Source: Paenibacillus antri
GTDB lineage: Bacteria; Bacillota; Bacilli; Paenibacillales; YIM-B00363
Assembly: GCF_005765165.1 (NCBI RefSeq)
Contig: NZ_VCIW01000035.1
Span: 1 to 37,099 of the forward strand
Length of the DNA stretch: 37,099 nt
Direction: 5' to 3'
Shown here: one piece after another, positions 6,660 through 13,325 of the stretch
Layout: each line of letters begins with the position of its first letter
Position numbering within the stretch: position 1 is the first letter of the stretch
Position numbers and translations under genes: made by a program
The notes under the pieces: generated by a model
Told to the model about the DNA's origin: nothing
Databases searched by the model: none
What the model saw: only the letters and a program-made list of their open reading frames with translations

Positions 6660-7574
6660 ATGACGGCAACGGCAAAGAAAGAAGAAATGATCGCTCTCGC
6701 GGAACGGAACGGGTTGAGACTGGCGGCGAGCAGCGTGGAGATCAACGAGTCGGGAATGGATTTCCTCGTCGCGTTCGCGAAGGAGGAGACGGGCGCGGAG
6801 TGGGTGCTGCGCAAGCCGAGGCGATCCGACGCGTGGGAGCGCGCGGAGAACGAACGGAAGGCGCTGTCTTTCCTTCGCGGGAAGCTTCCGGTCGAGGTGC
6901 CGGACTGGCGAATTTGCACGCCGGAGCTGATCGCGTATCCGCTGCTTGGAGGCGCGCCGATCGGAACGGTCGATCCCGCGGGCGGCGGGTACGTCTGGAA
7001 GGTAGATCAGCAGGCGCTGCCGGTAAGCTTCTTCGACTCCTTGGCGAAGATGCTCGCTTCGCTGCACGGGATCGATCAAGCCGAGGCGGCGGCGGCCGGC
7101 GTACGGGTGAAGCGTCCGGCGGAGGCGCGCGCGGCGTTCGCCGACAATATGAGGGAAATCGGGAATGCCTTCGATATTCCCGAAAAGCTTCAAGCGCGTT
7201 GGGATGCATGGCTGGCCGCGGATTCTTATTGGCCGGCGCATTCGACGTTGAACCACGGCGATTTGCACCCGCCGCATATTCTAGTTGACGATTCGGCGAA
7301 GGTGACGGGCTTGATCGATTGGACGGAGGCGGAATGCGCCGATCCGGGGAAGGACTTCGTTATCTACTTCGCGCTCTTCGGCGAGGAAGGCCTCCGGGAT
7401 CTGTTGAAACGGTACGAGTCGCACGGAGGCAAGGTTTGGCCGCGGATGGCGGAGCATATCGCGGAGCAGTGGGCCGCGTACCCGGCGCTCGTCGCGAAGT
7501 TCGCGCTGACGACGGGCCGAGAGTCCGACATGGAGATGGCGAGAGGCATGATCGCGCACTTCGCCGCGCAATAA
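6660..7574 (+). CDS. Macrolide 2'-phosphotransferase family protein
   Basis: 304 residues, about the usual length for Mph enzymes, with AAGGAG 10 bases before the ATG. The aminoglycoside/macrolide kinase fold is clear. The N-lobe Lys is probably in VLRKPRRSDAWERAENERKAL. A hinge region follows near TPELIAYPLLGG, then the catalytic loop LNHGDLHPPHILVD (about residues 198-211), where Mph enzymes have His in place of the usual Asn, and the metal-binding IDWTEAECADPGKDF. These features point to Mph rather than to aminoglycoside kinases. It would transfer a phosphate from a nucleoside triphosphate (usually GTP) to the 2'-OH of the desosamine sugar in the cytoplasm. The leader upstream suggests induction by macrolides. 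Actual substrates need assay; a housekeeping small-molecule kinase is the alternative. Confidence 0.85.
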   Translation: MTATAKKEEMIALAERNGLRLAASSVEINESGMDFLVAFAKEETGAEWVLRKPRRSDAWERAENERKALSFLRGKLPVEVPDWRICTPELIAYPLLGGAPIGTVDPAGGGYVWKVDQQALPVSFFDSLAKMLASLHGIDQAEAAAAGVRVKRPAEARAAFADNMREIGNAFDIPEKLQARWDAWLAADSYWPAHSTLNHGDLHPPHILVDDSAKVTGLIDWTEAECADPGKDFVIYFALFGEEGLRDLLKRYESHGGKVWPRMAEHIAEQWAAYPALVAKFALTTGRESDMEMARGMIAHFAAQ

Positions 7575-7615
7575 GAAATTTCTTCATTGACGAATTTTCG
7601 ATTGGAGGAGAGAGT

Positions 7616-8023
7616 ATGGGCGCGCGCGAGAAACGATCCGGAGAAGAGCAAGTAGCCGAGTTTCTATCGAAGCTCGAGCACCCGTTGAAACGGGAGATCG
7701 AAGAAGTGAGGAAGCTCGTGCTGGGGACGGGGCTCGGGTTTGCCGAGCGGATCAAGTGGAACGCGCCGAGCTTCGCGATCGACGGCGAGGATCGCATTAC
7801 GTTCCAACTCCGGGGGGAAGGTCTGTTTCGGTTGATTTTTCACTGCGGCGCCAAGTCCAAGAGCCGGGAAGGCTCGGGTCGGTTGATCGACGACGGGGGC
7901 TGGTTGGAGTGGGCGTCCGACGATCGGGCGATCGCCGTATTCACGGATATGGACGACGTACGGGCGAAGGAAGACCGGCTGCGGAGCGTAGTCGCCAAGT
8001 GGGTCGCCGCAAGCAGAGGGTAA
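7616..8023 (+). CDS. DUF1801 family protein
   Basis: 135 residues from ATG 7616 (GGAGGAGAG just before); the longer frame from 7319 lies inside the kinase gene. The sequence has the DUF1801 pattern: HPLKREIEEVRKLVLGTGLGFAERIKWNAPSFAIDGEDRITFQLRGEG, a strand-rich middle, and a C-terminal helix (VRAKEDRLRSVVAKWVAA). Some relatives resemble iron-binding frataxin-like or YdhG folds, but no function is established. It lies 41 bases after the kinase gene and may share its transcript; the terminator at 8065-8091 closes the unit. Confidence 0.8.
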   Translation: MGAREKRSGEEQVAEFLSKLEHPLKREIEEVRKLVLGTGLGFAERIKWNAPSFAIDGEDRITFQLRGEGLFRLIFHCGAKSKSREGSGRLIDDGGWLEWASDDRAIAVFTDMDDVRAKEDRLRSVVAKWVAASRG

Positions 8024-8064
8024 GGGGAAGTTAACGAAAATATCGACAACGCGAGAACATGCGC

Positions 8065-8098
8065 ACCGTCAGGCGATTCGCCTGGCGGTTTCGCGTTT
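8065..8098 (+). terminator. Intrinsic terminator after the DUF1801 gene
   Basis: CCGTCAGGCG (8066-8075), loop ATT and CGCCTGGCGG (8079-8088) form a 10-bp stem (one G-U), followed by TTTCGCGTTT. Confidence 0.7.
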
Positions 8099-8140
8099 GC
8101 TAATCGAGTAACATATGTTACTATTAACATACGTTACTCG
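8097..8140 (+). promoter_or_regulatory. Promoter with paired PadR operators
   Basis: A perfect 16-base palindrome AGTAACATATGTTACT lies at 8107-8122. A second, imperfect site, TAACATACGTTA, follows at 8125-8136. The outer arms CGAGTAAC (8105-8112) and GTTACTCG (8133-8140) also mirror each other. A promoter TTGCTA (8097-8102)-16-TACTAT (8119-8124) runs through the first site, so a bound repressor would exclude polymerase. PadR sites typically carry an ATGT/ACAT core as here. Confidence 0.7.
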
Positions 8141-8159
8141 ATTTGGTGGTGGGCGAACA

Positions 8160-8702
8160 ATGTCGATTCAATATGCGATCTTAGGCATCCTCAGTTATCG
8201 GTCCATGAGCGGATACGATCTGAAGAAGATCATGCAAGATTCCCCGGTTTTTCCATGGTCCGGCAACAACAATCAAATTTACAAATCGTTGGTCGAGTTA
8301 CTGGAAGCCGGGCTTCTGTCCCATGAGGTGGTGCATCAAGAGAGCTCGCCTTCGAAGAAAATATACTCGATCACCGACGCCGGGTCGGAAGCGTTGAAGC
8401 GATGGGCCCGTTCCGAGCCCGAACCGCCGGAGTGGAAGAAGCTGTTCCTCGCTCAACTCGCATGGGCCGACGTCTTGTCGGCGGCGGAGCTCGACGGGTT
8501 GATCGGCCGATACGAGGAGGAGGTCGAGTCGCGGCTTCGACTGCACGAGGAGCGGATCCGAAGAGCTTCCTTCGCGCCGGCGAGAACCGTCAGAGAAAGC
8601 GCGCTGTGGGACATGATCAACGAGAATGTACTTGATCTCTATCGCAACGAGAAGGCGTGGATTCGGAAATTAAGAGCCAGGCTGGCCGATGTAACGAAAT
8701 AG
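8160..8702 (+). CDS. PadR-family transcriptional regulator
   Basis: 180 residues from ATG 8160; an upstream in-frame ATG at 8115 lies inside the operator and has no ribosome site. Residues 1-85 form the PadR winged helix (YAILGILSYRSMSGYDLKKIM, IYKSLVELLEAGLLSHEVV, KKIYSITDAGSEALKRWA). Residues 95-178 form the C-terminal helical dimerisation domain seen in PadR/Vir_act_alpha_C proteins. Two operator sites upstream imply autorepression. It is followed 17 bases later by the DUF4180 gene, which is often its partner. The effector is unknown, though PadR proteins commonly answer to phenolics or drugs. Confidence 0.92.
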   Translation: MSIQYAILGILSYRSMSGYDLKKIMQDSPVFPWSGNNNQIYKSLVELLEAGLLSHEVVHQESSPSKKIYSITDAGSEALKRWARSEPEPPEWKKLFLAQLAWADVLSAAELDGLIGRYEEEVESRLRLHEERIRRASFAPARTVRESALWDMINENVLDLYRNEKAWIRKLRARLADVTK

Positions 8703-8719
8703 GGGAGGGATTCTGGACT

Positions 8720-9088
8720 ATGAAATACGAGTTTATCGAGAAAGACGGAGTCGAATACGTCGCTTTCCTGCAAGGGGAACGCGAGTTGCGTACGGAGCAG
8801 GACGCGTCGGATTTGATCGGCGCGTGCTTCGAGCGGGGGATATCCCGGTTGCTGCTGCATGCGGACGCGCTGAGCGAGGACTTCTTCCGGCTTCGAACCG
8901 GCCTCGCAGGGGCCGTGATGCAGAAGCTCGTCAATTACCGCATTCGGACGGCGGTCGTCGTACCGGAGGATCGTCTCGTCCTCGGCAAGGCGAAGGAGAT
9001 GTTGGCGGAGCTGAAGTTCGGCAACGCGTTCAGATCGTTCTCGAACGAGCATGAGGCGGCGCAGTGGCTCGCAAGGGACGGGGGTTGA
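8720..9088 (+). CDS. DUF4180 protein
   Basis: 122 residues from ATG 8720, with GGGGAGGG about 10 bases upstream. The sequence follows the DUF4180 pattern: alternating strands and helices with ASDLIGACFERGISRLLLHADALSEDFFRLRTGLAG in the middle and VPEDRLVLGKAKEMLAELKFGNAFRSFSNEHEAAQWL at the end, like an anti-sigma-antagonist (STAS-like) layout. No catalytic motif is visible. It is co-transcribed with the PadR gene and may be its only regulated partner. Confidence 0.8.
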   Translation: MKYEFIEKDGVEYVAFLQGERELRTEQDASDLIGACFERGISRLLLHADALSEDFFRLRTGLAGAVMQKLVNYRIRTAVVVPEDRLVLGKAKEMLAELKFGNAFRSFSNEHEAAQWLARDGG

Positions 9089-9190
9089 ACGATGGGGCGC
9101 GCGATAGGATTCGAGATGGCAGTCAGGATGCGAAGGCGCATTCCGCAGTTGACGCCGACGTGTTCGGATACCGCCTAGGAGGTGGAACGC

Positions 9191-9586
9191 TTGACGAAGA
9201 TCGATAAGCTTGCATGGATTCGCCTGGAGCGAGGACGCGTCTTGTGCGTGCGTTCCATTGGGAAGGACCTTTATTACTTGCCCGGGGGCAAGCGGGACGC
9301 CGGGGAGACGGATGCCGAAGCGCTCTGCAGGGAGATCGAAGAAGAGCTGTCCGTTCGACTGAAGCCGGAGACGATCGCCTGCTTCGGGGCGTTCGAGGCG
9401 CAGGCGGACGGGAAGGCGGAGGGGGTTACAGTCAAGATGTGCTGCTACACGGCGGATTTCGACGGACGCTTAAGCCCCGCTTCGGAGATCGAAGAGATGG
9501 CCTGGCTGTCGTACGAAGAGCGGGAGCGGGTATCCCTCGCGGGTCGGATCGTGTTCGACAGTCTTCGCGGGAAAAGTTGGATATAA
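9191..9586 (+). CDS. Nudix hydrolase
   Basis: 131 residues from TTG 9191. The in-frame GTG at 9182 sits in the ribosome site AGGAGG (9177-9182), so the TTG eight bases later must be the start. The Nudix box is at residues 30-52: G-KRDAG-E, then RE-I-EE-EL, with Ser where the final Gly usually is. All the metal-binding Glu residues are present. It should hydrolyse a nucleoside diphosphate linked to another moiety; the substrate is not predictable. The terminator at 9593-9632 follows at once. Confidence 0.9.
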   Translation: MTKIDKLAWIRLERGRVLCVRSIGKDLYYLPGGKRDAGETDAEALCREIEEELSVRLKPETIACFGAFEAQADGKAEGVTVKMCCYTADFDGRLSPASEIEEMAWLSYEERERVSLAGRIVFDSLRGKSWI

Positions 9587-9592
9587 GAAACG

Positions 9593-9632
9593 ATAACATG
9601 GCTTCCTAACAAGGGTGGCCATGTTATTTTTA
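9593..9632 (+). terminator. Intrinsic terminator after the Nudix gene
   Basis: ATAACATGGC (9593-9602) and GCCATGTTAT (9618-9627) pair perfectly over 10 bp around a 15-base loop, followed by TTTTATTT. Confidence 0.75.
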
Positions 9633-9637
9633 TTTCC

Positions 9638-9666
9638 TTGAATTCTTCTTAGGAAAAATATAATAT
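9638..9666 (+). promoter_or_regulatory. Promoter of the AraR-like regulator
   Basis: TTGAAT (9638-9643) with either TATAAT (9659-9664, 15-base spacer) or TAATAT (9661-9666, 17-base spacer). The AT-rich alternating run 9657-9672 may also be an operator. Confidence 0.5.
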
Positions 9667-9704
9667 ATATAACATAACAAATATGAGGAATACTTGGTGA
9701 ACCT

Positions 9705-10859
9705 ATGAAGAGCGATCGCATTCCACTGTACCAACAAATTCAAGAATATATAAAGGATCTCATCCGTTCCTCGGGGCTCAAGCAGGGCGACCGAATTCCG
9801 ACGGAGCAAGAGCTGATGAGTTTATTTCAAGTGAGTAAAATCACGGTCGTGAACGCTTTGGCCGGGTTGGTCAACGACGGCTTGATCACCCGCGTGCCGG
9901 GTCGCGGCAGCTTCGTCAACGAGCCGAAGCCGGAGAACGCGTCGACCGATTCGGAGCCGACGGCCGGGCAGGGTACGGAGGAATGGGAGCCCGATCGGGA
10001 GCGGAAGCTCATCGGGATCGTAATGCCGAGCATCGACGATTATTTCGCGGTTCGGCTGATCGATGGGATGCGGAAGGGGTTGCGCGAGAAGGGATACCAG
10101 CCGATCATTCAATTGTCGGACGGCTTGTTGGAGCGGGAGAAAGATGCGATCAAGCTGTTTATGGATATGGGCGTCCAAGGCTTGTTGATTTTCCCGGTGG
10201 ACGAAGAGCAGTACAACGAGGAAATCTTAAGCATGAAATTCAGCGGATTTCCGTTCGTGCTCATCGATCGTTACCTGCCCGGCGTCGAAACGGATTACAT
10301 TGCGTCGGACGGGCGTCTCGGCGCGGAGCTCGCCGTGGATTATTTGTGGAGCTTGGGCCACCGCGAGATCGCGATCTGCTCCGACTCGCCGCTGCAGACG
10401 GTTACGGTGCAGGAACGGATCGAGGGGTATATGAATGCCTTAAAGCATAAGGGAGCGCTTATCAATCCCGCGCACATGATCACCGATTTCAGCTTGGATT
10501 CGACGGCAGACGCGAAGGAACATCCCCTGTTTCGTTATATTAAGAACCGGATGGCTACCGCCTATATCACTTTGAACGGAAGGCTCGGGGCGCATATTTA
10601 CCAAATGGCGGAGCAGGCCGGATTGAAGGTGCCGGAGGACTTGTCGATCCTGTCGTTCGACGATCCGACGGCGATTGTAGAGAGCTTCACCTCTTTCTCG
10701 CATGTCAAACAGTTCGAATGGGAAATCGGTTATCGGGCTGCGGGACTTCTTCTTGAGCGAATTCAGTCGGGGGTTGGGCAGGAGAGGAGAGGGAAATACA
10801 GCAAAATACTGATTCGCCCGGAGCTGGTCGTTCGTCACACGACGGGTCCAAGCAAATAA
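9705..10859 (+). CDS. GntR-type HTH with LacI-type sugar-binding domain (AraR-like regulator)
   Basis: 384 residues. Residues 1-70 are a GntR winged helix (IPLYQQIQEYIKDLIRSSGLKQGDRIPTEQELM, KITVVNALAGLVNDGLI, GRGSFV). A polar linker rich in Glu (about 72-102) leads to a periplasmic-binding-protein-like domain (about 103-380: LIGIVMPSIDDYFAVRLIDGMRKGL, FVLIDRYLPG, SDGRLGAELAVDYLWSLGHREIAI, DLSILSFDDPT). This order is that of AraR and related sugar-responsive repressors. It sits tail-to-tail with the GxGYxYP gene and close to the divergent pair at 12976-13325, which are its likely targets. The ligand is probably a sugar, identity unknown. Confidence 0.88.
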   Translation: MKSDRIPLYQQIQEYIKDLIRSSGLKQGDRIPTEQELMSLFQVSKITVVNALAGLVNDGLITRVPGRGSFVNEPKPENASTDSEPTAGQGTEEWEPDRERKLIGIVMPSIDDYFAVRLIDGMRKGLREKGYQPIIQLSDGLLEREKDAIKLFMDMGVQGLLIFPVDEEQYNEEILSMKFSGFPFVLIDRYLPGVETDYIASDGRLGAELAVDYLWSLGHREIAICSDSPLQTVTVQERIEGYMNALKHKGALINPAHMITDFSLDSTADAKEHPLFRYIKNRMATAYITLNGRLGAHIYQMAEQAGLKVPEDLSILSFDDPTAIVESFTSFSHVKQFEWEIGYRAAGLLLERIQSGVGQERRGKYSKILIRPELVVRHTTGPSK

Positions 10860-10872
10860 TCGGAAAACAGAA

Positions 10873-10918
10873 AAAGCTGTTCGGACCTTCATGCGTAGCA
10901 TGGCATCCGAACAGCTTT
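10873..10918. terminator. Bidirectional terminator between convergent genes
   Basis: AAAGCTGTTCGGA (10873-10885) and TCCGAACAGCTTT (10906-10918) pair perfectly over 13 bp. An inner CATGC/GCATG stem lies in the loop. A's on the left and T's on the right let it serve the regulator gene and the GxGYxYP gene. Confidence 0.8.
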
Positions 10919-10923
10919 ATTCG

Positions 10924-12975
10924 TTACTTCTTCGGCAGACCGTACGCTTCGCGAATGAGCGAGAAGTAATGGTCCGCCCGCACGACCTCGTATTCCGGTC
11001 CGAGAGACGAAGTGAGCGCGGCGACATCCGTCGGCGTCATGCTCCAAGCCAGCAGACCGAGCGATACGAACAGCGGAGATTGTCCGTCCCAATCGGCTTT
11101 GGCCTCGTCCAGGATGTTCTTTCCGTCCTGCGCGGTACTAATGCCCTGGATCGTGGACACGGGAAGCGTCCCGTTCAATACTTCGACGCCGTGTCGGTTT
11201 TCCCAGCTCAGGAACAGTCCCGGAACCTTGTACTCTTCCTCATATGCGGCCGCCTCCGATTCGCTAAGCGGCACGTTCTCGCCGTTCACCCGGTTAAGGA
11301 CATACGGGATGGTCATGCCCGTCTTTTTCAAGTAAGAATACGTATCCTTCAGGAAGCCGGGGAACGTCTCGTCGGGCCACGGCGTCGGGTAGAAATAACC
11401 TGCGCCGGACGGACCCGCGATGATCAGATCGTTATCCGTCGCCGTCTCCCGGAAATAATTCAGGATCGCCGGGGCGCCGTCGTGCAGCAGGGGGCTCGAT
11501 GTCCAGTTGATCGGCACCTCGCCGCGAGCCGGATCGTCCCACAGAATGCGCATTCGGTGCTGATTGTATTGGAAGTTGTCTCCCTCGCTGAAGGTATACG
11601 TTACGTATATTTTGTTTTCGAGCGCAGGCGCCTTCGTCGGGTTCGCTGCCACAGGTTGGATCTTCGTTCCGGAGAAGACGGTCAGGTTACTGAACCAATC
11701 CGCGGCTAATACATAGACGCCGTAGTTGGACACGATTTCCACGGAGCTGAATTCGCCGGCGACATCGTTGCTGAACCAGCCCAAGTACGGAGTGCCCGGT
11801 TCGACGTCGGATAATATGTTCTCGAGGAGCGCCTTCTCTTCCGGTACGTTCGACTCCAGCCAGAACACCATGGCTTGGTTGGCGACGGCGTAATCGCGAA
11901 GATAGCCGTACGGTTCTTTGCGTTCGGAGGAAGGCGGCCGGATATTGCCGGCGGACACCTTGAACTGGTTCCACATGTCGACGGTGGCGGTCAGCGTAGT
12001 CGTGCCGGAAGGCGGCGTGAATTCGTACGTGAAATAACGGCCGTTGTCCGCGAAACGGTGGCCGCCCGAGCCGGAGGATACCTGAGAATTTTGCCGGTCG
12101 TACAGGAACGGCTCCTCTTCCGGAGTTCCGGGAACGAATTGCGCGATCACTTGGCCGTCCGCCTCGACGGTCACTTGGTGAACGGCCGGTCCCCAGCCGT
12201 CCTGCGGGAAGGCATCGTCGAACCGAAGGTATACCGATTCTTGCCCTAAGAAGGTCGACAGGTCGATCTCGTACGAATTCCGGTTGGCGGCGTCGCGCTC
12301 CTGCGTCGGTTCCTCGAGAATCGTCTCGAAGGAAGCGGGCAAGCCGGGAGGGATGCGAACCGATGTATCCGGGCTTAAGCCGATGAGCATTCTGTGCGTC
12401 GTCTGGCTCCATAAGTTTTCGTATTGCCACGTATAAGCGTCCATGCGATCCTCGAACTTCCCGCGTAAATCCTCGATGATATCTAGATCGTACGGCGCCG
12501 CCTGCAACCGTTCCGCCAATTCGGGTCCGGCGACGACGGCGTTCTTCAAGCCGGCGAGCGTTGTCGCGACGTTGATCGAGTCCGGCACCTCAGGGTCGTA
12601 GACGACCATGCCTTGGACTTCATCGATGTATTTGTCCACGACGGCCCAGTAATCGTCGTGCATGCGGTAGGGCACTTGAAGGTCGTTCAGCCAGGTCGTT
12701 CGGCCTTCCTCGACGTTTTCGATCAAATACACTCTCGGCTCCGTCCGATTCACGATGCCTTGCAGCGTGGCCAGAAGAAGCTTGTCGTCTCCGGGAGCGT
12801 CGTACACGTCTGCGACGTCCAGATGCTTCGGTTCCGCGAAGGTCGGCAGCGCCTGCCCCTTCGGCCAAATGACCGAGCCGTTCGACGGCGTCGGATCCGT
12901 AGCGGCGGATGCGCCGAGCGACATAGAAGCCGTGCATAGGAGCGCCACGCAAGTCGTCGTAAGTTTTCGAATCAT
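10924..12975 (-). CDS. Secreted GxGYxYP-domain putative glycoside hydrolase
   Basis: 683 residues with a signal peptide (basic start MIRKL, hydrophobic core, cleavage likely after ASAA at about 25). The eponymous motif occurs as GPSGAGYFYP near residue 520. The N-terminal half (about 40-190) resembles the companion N-terminal domain of these proteins (LDVADVYDAPGDDKLLLATLQGIVNRTEPRVYL). Residues about 215-355 look like an inserted beta-rich, carbohydrate-binding-type segment (VYLRFDDAFPQDGWGPAVHQVTVEADG). The family is predicted, not proven, to act on glycans. GAGGTG lies before the ATG. A cre-like site upstream suggests carbon catabolite control. The gene is divergent from the glutaminase-family gene. 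Confidence 0.85.
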   Translation of the reverse strand: MIRKLTTTCVALLCTASMSLGASAATDPTPSNGSVIWPKGQALPTFAEPKHLDVADVYDAPGDDKLLLATLQGIVNRTEPRVYLIENVEEGRTTWLNDLQVPYRMHDDYWAVVDKYIDEVQGMVVYDPEVPDSINVATTLAGLKNAVVAGPELAERLQAAPYDLDIIEDLRGKFEDRMDAYTWQYENLWSQTTHRMLIGLSPDTSVRIPPGLPASFETILEEPTQERDAANRNSYEIDLSTFLGQESVYLRFDDAFPQDGWGPAVHQVTVEADGQVIAQFVPGTPEEEPFLYDRQNSQVSSGSGGHRFADNGRYFTYEFTPPSGTTTLTATVDMWNQFKVSAGNIRPPSSERKEPYGYLRDYAVANQAMVFWLESNVPEEKALLENILSDVEPGTPYLGWFSNDVAGEFSSVEIVSNYGVYVLAADWFSNLTVFSGTKIQPVAANPTKAPALENKIYVTYTFSEGDNFQYNQHRMRILWDDPARGEVPINWTSSPLLHDGAPAILNYFRETATDNDLIIAGPSGAGYFYPTPWPDETFPGFLKDTYSYLKKTGMTIPYVLNRVNGENVPLSESEAAAYEEEYKVPGLFLSWENRHGVEVLNGTLPVSTIQGISTAQDGKNILDEAKADWDGQSPLFVSLGLLAWSMTPTDVAALTSSLGPEYEVVRADHYFSLIREAYGLPKK

Positions 12976-13062
12976 AAGTAAATGACACCTCGTTCCTTAT
13001 GAATGGTCGACCGGTACTTCTCCTTGCCTGTTCCTTATTCACCTCCACTGTCGGCCGGATAA

Positions 13063-13077
13063 TGGAAACACTTACAA
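13063..13077 (-). promoter_or_regulatory. cre-like site (CcpA) before the GxGYxYP gene
   Basis: The minus strand reads TTGTAAGTGTTTCCA, which matches the cre consensus WTGNAANCGNWNNCA at every fixed position but one (T for C). It lies just downstream of a possible minus-strand -10, TATTAT (13083-13088), where CcpA would repress. No good -35 was found, so the promoter itself is uncertain. Confidence 0.45.
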
Positions 13078-13222
13078 ATAGCATAATATCATATTCTATA
13101 TATTTGTATAGGTACTTTTTGATTATTCGGGATGTAATTTTTACTTCTTATGTAGTTTTTCGCCTTTGCATCGGCATGTACTTTTCTTAGTTTCCGGTTA
13201 ATTAGGCATAAAGAACCAAATT

Positions 13223-13259
13223 AATATATGTTGAATATATTTTGCGTTGACGATATACT
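13223..13259 (+). promoter_or_regulatory. Promoter and inverted repeat before the glutaminase-family gene
   Basis: TTGAAT (13231-13236), 17-base spacer, TATACT (13254-13259). An inverted repeat AATATAT-GTTGA-ATATATT (13223-13241) covers the -35 and may be an operator, possibly for the AraR-like regulator. A further near-palindrome, GGAATATATTTCC (13271-13283), follows in the untranslated leader. The rest of the 350-base divergent region is AT-rich with no gene seen. Confidence 0.5.
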
Positions 13260-13325
13260 TGTGCCGAAGGGGAATATATTTCCAAGCCTTGAGTAGAGAT
13301 CTAACGATTATCTAAAGAAAGGGAG

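Noticed and set aside
9092-9178. 28-codon frame MGRAIGFEMAVRMRR... between DUF4180 and Nudix genes
   Set aside because: No good ribosome site, basic low-information product; probably chance.
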